64,000 nucleotides of DNA, taken from assembly GCA_963681505.1 (NCBI GenBank), contig OY811972.1, positions 13,421,898 through 13,485,897 on the forward strand, written 5' to 3'. Position 1 is the first letter of the stretch. Every line of letters begins with the position of its first letter. Shown piece after piece: positions 58,793-64,000 of the stretch. The DNA is from Eunapius fragilis. Lineage: Eukaryota > Porifera > Demospongiae > Spongillida > Spongillidae. Position numbers and translations under genes: made by a program. The notes beneath the pieces are model-generated. The model was given only the letters and a program-made list of their open reading frames with translations. It was not told the DNA's origin and searched no databases.

Positions 58793-59540
58793 GGCGTATC
58801 CAGAATTTCAGCGAGGGAGGTCAGGAATTCTGGGGGGGGGGGGGGGGGAAGGGGAGGGCCCGCTTCTGGTCCGATATGAAAAGTGAGTGTGTGTGTGGGA
58901 GGGGGTGGGATGCAGTCCGCTTCAAGTCCGATACGAAAAGTGGAGGCCTTTGGCACACGTTGTCGTTATAATTAATAACTAACGGTTACAATTTTGGCCG
59001 AGGGGGGTGCTCAAAAGCACCAGGAGCACCCTCTCCAGGGGCGGATACAGAATTTTCCAAAAGGGAGGTTTAGACCCGCGATACAGTGGCGTAGAGAGGG
59101 GGGGGGGGGGGGGAGGGACATATGTCCCCGGGCGCAGGGTTGAGGGGGCGTCGAAATAGACGAGAGCTAGATAATTAATTATCGCGTCAACGAGAACTCA
59201 CGAACGCATCGGCAGATACAGGGGGCAGTTGTAAACCCGTTCATATAATATAAGGCTCCTCCCCTTCCCTCTTTTCCGCTAGGTACCCCTCCCCCCCCCC
59301 CCCCCCCCCCCCCATCGGGCCAGAAGCCGACAGCCCCCCCCCCCGGGCGCTCAACACTCACACTACGTCACTGCCGCGATACGAAAAGCGGGGGTGGGGT
59401 GGTGGGGGTGGTGGTGCTGTCCGCTTCAGGCCCGATACGAAAAGCGGGGGGGGGGGGGGGGGGGTTTGCTGTCCGCTTCAGGTCCGATACAAAAAGTGAG
59501 GGGGGGGGGGGGGGGGTGGTGCCGTACGCTTCAGACTGGA
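58793..59540. mobile_element. Cluster of poly-G hAT-like MITE fragments
   Basis: cagtggcgtatccagaattt at 58793, ggggcggatacagaattt at 59038 and cagtggcgta at 59083 are related ends; gtccgatacgaaaag recurs at about 58868, 58926, 59372, 59430 and 59481. G or C runs of 12-30 bases lie at 58831, 59099, 59287, 59446 and 59499. Confidence 0.6.
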
Positions 59541-60550
59541 CTCAATAATATCTTGTATATTTACCAGACCCCGCCAAACTAAGAACTAAACAACATTTGA
59601 AATAGCCTACAACCAGCCTGCCTATACAACTGTATAGGCCTAACAGTGTGATATTGTCTAGTTGTTGAATCAGTTTCCATTACAAAAGTGTTGGTGCCAT
59701 ATGTATGTGTGTGCTTGTGTGCATGCATGTGTATGCTTGTGTGCATGTGTGTGCATGTGTATATGCATGTGAATATTCGTCAATGCACATGGATGCATGT
59801 GTGTGCATCTGCATGTGTGAATGTGTGTGTGTGCATGTGGATATTGTACTTGTGTGTTCATTTGTGTCACTTCATACACTCACATAGGTCTCAGTCTAGT
59901 ATTTGGGCAAGCTGGACTGACAATAGATTGGAACTGGACCTCTCAAGCTAGAGGTGTTTCTTCATGTACATGTACGTTGTTTTGTGAGTGTGTGTGTGTG
60001 TGTGTGGTATATGTCTGGAGTATGTATTTGTGCATTTCTGTGTTTTTATAACATTTCTGCATGTTATAAAGTGGGGCTCAATAGCTCAAGTATCAACTAG
60101 CTGGACCTCTCAAGCAAGGGGAGCTAGATCATACACAAGGGGAGCTAGCTAGATCATACGCATTGTGTGTGGGTGTGCATATGTCTGTTGAGAATATATC
60201 ATATATGTCTGTTGAGAATATGTGCATGTGTTTGTGTACATTAGATGTGTGTGCATTGTGCACATGTTATCGCTCTTCTGCTAATGGGCTGCTTCTGTAC
60301 TGTTAGGTGAGCAGCAGCTGGCTTCATGTGTGTTAGTTAATTATTTGCTCATGCATGTAAACACATGCACACATGTATATCACTATACATATCACACATG
60401 CACACATATACACAACACACACACACACAGAATGTTTGCTATGACCAAATGCAAAGTCTCCCATTTAACACCATGGTTAGTTGGTCCAATACATACAACA
60501 CACCAGTTTGTTGCATGTACTGGACTTATACATACTGGATTGCCTTTTGA

Positions 60551-60628
60551 AAGTGGCGCTGCTCAGGCCACTACGATCCAGAAACCTACTTCAAATGACA
60601 CCAAGTGCTCAGATCTTGGGTGGGTGTG
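60551..60628 (+). pseudogene. Fragment of the CCHC/endonuclease retroelement
   Basis: Frame reads SGAAQATTIQKPTSNDTKCSDLGWVC, matching the RKHKANDPKCSEQGCVC segment of the 15.2-15.9 kb copy; interrupted right after by a hairpin MITE. Confidence 0.55.
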
Positions 60629-60737
60629 CAGTGGCGGATCCATCATATTTAAGGTTCATTAAAACCGGGCAATTATGGGCCCGTGCCCATAATTGCCCGG
60701 TTTTAATGAGCCTAAAATATGCCTGGATCCACCACTG
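60629..60737. mobile_element. Hairpin MITE (cagtggcggatcca ends), 109 bp
   Basis: Arms cagtggcggatcca..ttcattaaaaccgggcaatta and the inverse fold almost completely around gggcccgtgccc. ggtgtg occurs on both sides as a possible target duplication. Inserted in a retroelement fragment. Confidence 0.8.
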
Positions 60738-61134
60738 GGTGTGTCTCACTAGTTCCCGAGTCCTACATACAGTACAGAGGCATTATGTATTTGCAACTTC
60801 CACCACATGTTGTATGAACAGGACTGGTGTATTGGATTGCTGTGATGTATGTAGTGGACTGGTATGTTGTATGATGGAGGAGGGAAGGGGGTGTGGCATT
60901 GCCCCTGCACACTTATTAAAGAGGGAGGGTGTTGGTGGGAAGTACTACACACCGGTGTACCATCTCAGATTTTTACAATTGAAGTTCTGAAGCCATGGGT
61001 AAATATGAAGTCATGTGTGTGAATAGCTCAGCATATCCAGTGGCCAAATCTATTGAGATAGGGTAGAAATAATTTCACTGCCATTATCAAGGCTCCATCC
61101 AGTGAGACCATTTACATGTAAATACAAACACAAA

Positions 61135-61136
<2 letters not shown>

Positions 61137-61204
<68 letters not shown>
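61137..61204. repeat. CA microsatellite
   Basis: About 34 CA units. Confidence 0.95.
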
Positions 61205-61207
<3 letters not shown>

Positions 61208-61544
61208 GATGTTTGATATCACCAAATGCAAAGTCTGCTATTTAAGTCCATGGAGTTTATGTGAGGTGGTCCAGTACATACTACACACCAGTCCAGTACA
61301 TACATCACACCAGTCCAGTACATACATCACACCAGTCCAGTACATTCAATACATCAGCCCAGTACAACACCGGCACCAGTCCTGTACATTTATCACACAC
61401 GTGCGTGTCAAGTGTAGGCCTATTACAATTGATAGTGTATGGATTATGGTCAGTCTGCCCACACAGTTGGACTTGGGTTTCAGAATAAGCAATACTGGTA
61501 TTCCAAAGGCAAAGAAGTTCCAAGCTCTAAACAATAACCAACTG

Positions 61545-61795
61545 GTGTTTGGGCTTGCAATTGGACACTTCCAGAGGCACTTCATGTGCTCTTTGCCCTG
61601 ATGTGGCACTCGACCCTCTCGACCATCATGCAGCTACCTGTCGGCATGGAGGTGACATTGTGGTACGCCACCATAAGTTGCATGATGTCTTTCTGAGCTA
61701 TTGCCACATTGCAGAGTTAGAAGCAGGAAGATGCCTCACACGAGGACTGGGCCACACTCACCTAGCTGATGTGCTAGTGAGGGATTGGGCACAGC
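61545..61795 (+). pseudogene. CCHC knuckle and endonuclease start of the retroelement
   Basis: VFGLQLDTSRGTSC, then CALCPDVALDPLDHHAATC (CCHC knuckle), GGDIVVRHHKLHDVF and HLADVLVRDW, colinear with the 15.2-15.9 kb copy; the catalytic DxT segment is cut off downstream. Confidence 0.65.
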
Positions 61796-61974
61796 TGATG
61801 TATGTGAGGTGCATGTGTGTGTTATATTTGTGTGTTCATTTGTTTCACCTGTTTCATCCACTCAAGTGGGTCTCAGTCTAGTATTTGGGCAAGTTGGTCT
61901 GACAATAGATTGGAACTGGACCTCTCAAGATAGAGGTGTTTTCATGTACATGTATGTTGTGTGTGTGTGTGTGT

Positions 61975-62013
<39 letters not shown>

Positions 62014-62247
62014 GTGTTGTGTGTGTGTCCTAGTGTGTGTCATGTGTCTGGAGTACAGTGTATGTGTGTATATTTGTGTGTTTTTAATATTTCTGCATGT
62101 TATCAAGTGGGGCTCAATAGCCCAAGTATCATCAAGCTGGACCTCTCTAGCAAGAAGAACTATGTGTCTGTTGAGAATATGTGTATGCATTTGTGTGCAT
62201 TAGGTATGTGTGAATTTGTGCATGTTATCGCTCTTCTGGTCATGCAG

Positions 62248-62358
62248 AGTCAGAGGGTATATGGCTTTGTCCCTAGAAAATGATTGGTGGGATTCAAGAC
62301 GTTCATCAGACGAGACCATGTGCTGCTTCCTAACAACAAGCTCATACTGTACGGTGAG
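62248..62358 (+). pseudogene. MATH-domain exon, SPOP-like
   Basis: Flanked by AG and GTAAGC, the exon gives SQRVYGFVPRK, then GFKTFIRRD in one frame and LLPNNKLILYGE in another. This corresponds to the C-terminal MATH segment of SPOP-type (MATH-BTB) ubiquitin-ligase adaptors, where the exon also ends just after the LxxxE. A TGA and a frameshift disable it. Confidence 0.5.
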
Positions 62359-62498
62359 GTAAGCAGCAGCTGGCTTGATGTGAATTATTTGCTCATGCAT
62401 GTAAACACATGCACACATGTATATCACTATACACACATCACATATCACACATGCACATGTATATTCACATCAGCACAACACATGCATGTACATACTAA

Positions 62499-62501
<3 letters not shown>

Positions 62502-62536
<35 letters not shown>
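62502..62536. repeat. CA microsatellite
   Basis: About 17 CA units. Confidence 0.95.
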
Positions 62537-62538
<2 letters not shown>

Positions 62539-62753
62539 GTCTACCAGCTACCAGTGTAACACTGGGACCTCAGGGCTGGACTGAGTATCTGCACGCTGTA
62601 CGTGGGTCACTAGGGTGCCCAGCCCCATTTGTATTCTGAGTGTAACCATGCACTTGAATGCTGCATGTCATAGCTGAGAACTGTGCAATGATATTCTTGC
62701 TGGATAACATGATAGCTCAGTTTCACTTTCACACAATCCTTTCTATATTTAAC

Positions 62754-62834
62754 CATGCCCACAAGATGTGTGTGAAGTGGAACCACAATGGCAACTTGCT
62801 GGCAATCGCTACCAGGGATCGGTCCCCTCATCTA
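62754..62834 (+). pseudogene. WD40-repeat-like fragment
   Basis: The frame reads HAHKMCVKWNHNGNLLAIATRDR, then SPHL and TGA: a WD40 blade pattern (AH..V.W...G.LLA.A..D). One partial blade only; the parent gene cannot be named. Confidence 0.4.
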
Positions 62835-63063
62835 TGAAGTAGGTCTACCCTACATGGATGTGTGATAGAGGTGTGTAGTGGCCTAGTGGGGTGTGTTTAG
62901 CCAGGTGTGGAGGGGGAGGAGGTGACTGATGGAGCTTCTTTTGGTGTATGTTCTGTGTGTGTGTGTGTTTGTGTATGTGCATGTCGACTATGCGCATGTA
63001 TATGTGTGTTTTTGTGTGTGTTAGGTGTGGGTGCATTGTGCATATGTTATAGCTCTTCTGGTC

Positions 63064-63170
63064 AGAGGGTATATAGCTTTGTCCCTAGGAATGACTGGGG
63101 GGATTTAAGACGTTCATCAGACGAGACCAATGTGCTGCTTCCTAACAACAAGCTCATACTGTACGGTGAG
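63064..63170 (+). pseudogene. MATH-domain exon, second copy
   Basis: Same block as 62248-62358: QRVYSFVPRNDWG, then a shifted GFKTFIRRD-equivalent and NVLLPNNKLILYGE before a GTGAGT donor. Here the whole exon is open in one frame (SQRVYSF to ILYGE), but the middle (DLRRSSDET) reads in a shifted frame relative to the family. Confidence 0.45.
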
Positions 63171-63322
63171 GTGAGTAGCAGCTGGCTTGATGTGAATTAT
63201 TTGCTCATGCATGTAAACACATGCATGCACACATGTATATCACTATACACACATCACATATCACACATGCACATGTATATTCACACACAACACACATACA
63301 CATACTTACACAAAGCACACAG

Positions 63323-63355
<33 letters not shown>

Positions 63356-63886
63356 TGATTGTAGTGTCAAATGTGATGAACCAAAATCATGATGTCCAAC
63401 AGTCCCAAGGTCCCAGAGTGTAACCTCAGTTCATGCAATAGAACGATAGCTATTTCAGTGACATCATGTTCATGTCTATGTTTTTCTGAAATAAAGGTGA
63501 TTGTCACCACTGCAGCTTGTTGATCATTTCATTAGTAGCAAAAATGGCTCCTCCCCTTTAAAGAGCTTTAGTCTATACCAAAACAATGGAGTCACTGGGG
63601 GTGATAGAAAATATCTGCCTGTGCTTGAGAAGGCTAACCTAGCCCAAAATTGCCGCATGTCCCAACATTGTAAGTGTGCTTTTAAGATATCAATAACAAC
63701 TTAGTCAATAACCATAAAACTTTATAAATATGTTCACAAGAAGGCAATAAGAATGGAACTACATATAGCTTCCAGTGACAGCTGCACAGGATTTCTTATT
63801 TCCTCATTGCCATAGTGGGACGGTAATCTATTGAGTGGGAAGAGGGTAATATTGTCAATGGTTCATTCCCAATGGCATGGACAACA

Positions 63887-63891
<5 letters not shown>

Positions 63892-63951
<60 letters not shown>
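63892..63951. repeat. CA microsatellite near the right edge
   Basis: About 30 CA units. Confidence 0.95.
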
Positions 63952-63954
<3 letters not shown>

Positions 63955-64000
63955 CTGGGAGAAGGTGAAAGAATGGTGGTGTAAATAATTTAGTGCAGAA

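Larger units (their letters stand above)
59690..63280 (+). repeat. Duplicated multi-exon-like modules separated by GT/CA tracts
   Basis: Four blocks recur in order: ctcagtctagtatttgggcaa (59887, 61869), agtggggctcaatag (60070, 62107), a MATH-exon block with cagcagctggctt (60250-60320 deleted form, 62215-62370, 63040-63185), and tgaccaaatgcaaagtct (60439, 61218). Intervening DNA is microsatellite. The blocks are flanked by splice-like AG and GT, so this looks like duplicated gene exons with microsatellite introns. Confidence 0.6.

Overview
The window looks like animal nuclear DNA, probably from a sponge or another early-branching invertebrate. Genes have short GT-AG introns (57-179 bp) or none. 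A family of intronless seven-transmembrane receptors is clustered here, and most of the remaining sequence is decayed transposons, foldback MITEs, dinucleotide microsatellites and long poly-G/C runs. The species assignment is inference from gene families and texture; no ribosomal or mitochondrial marker is present. No bacterial operon, CRISPR array or tRNA gene was seen.

Layout. 1-386: 5' end of a seven-transmembrane protein, minus strand, cut by the window edge. 0.4-6.8 kb: no gene; a minisatellite and a dense nest of inverted-repeat elements. 6.8-8.2 kb: five-exon Reeler-domain gene (minus) with a probable GPI-anchor tail. 9.7-13.3 kb: Ty3/Gypsy integrase scrap, degenerate repeats, then a 2.2 kb terminal-inverted-repeat element with a RecQ-like helicase start. 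13.9-24.9 kb: receptor cluster (two full-length genes, two 3-TM truncated copies made by a ~1.65 kb tandem triplication, one 43-codon fragment), interleaved with Ty3/Gypsy gag/RT fragments and a retroelement with a CCHC plus restriction-like endonuclease C-terminus. 25.7-27.8 kb: more gag/integrase scraps and a foldback element. 27.8-30.9 kb: nothing convincingly identified. 30.9-34.5 kb: a degenerate minus-strand BEL/Pao element whose central 2.0 kb is inverted. 35-37 kb: paired MITEs around a minisatellite and a ~255 bp CT tract. 37.9-38.9 kb: another full-length receptor (minus). 40-41.2 kb: MITEs, including a near-perfect 134 bp-arm hairpin. 43.8-45.0 kb: second Reeler gene (minus), six exons, secreted, with an RGD-containing repeat tail. 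46.6-50.7 kb: a nearly whole ISL2EU/PIF-Harbinger-like DNA transposon with convergent SWIM-YqaJ-PHD nuclease and DDE transposase genes, both mutated. 51.6-51.8 kb: a 200 N gap with identical flanks. 54.6-54.8 kb: SNAP-25-like SNARE exon. 55-64 kb: microsatellite-rich duplicated modules with MATH-domain exons, a WD40-like scrap and further endonuclease-retroelement pieces.

Likely functional host genes are the three full-length receptors, the two Reeler genes and perhaps the edge receptor and SNARE exon. All receptor copies share a TTAC(G/A)TAA box just upstream of the start codon, suggesting common bZIP-type regulation. The rest is mobile DNA in various stages of decay.
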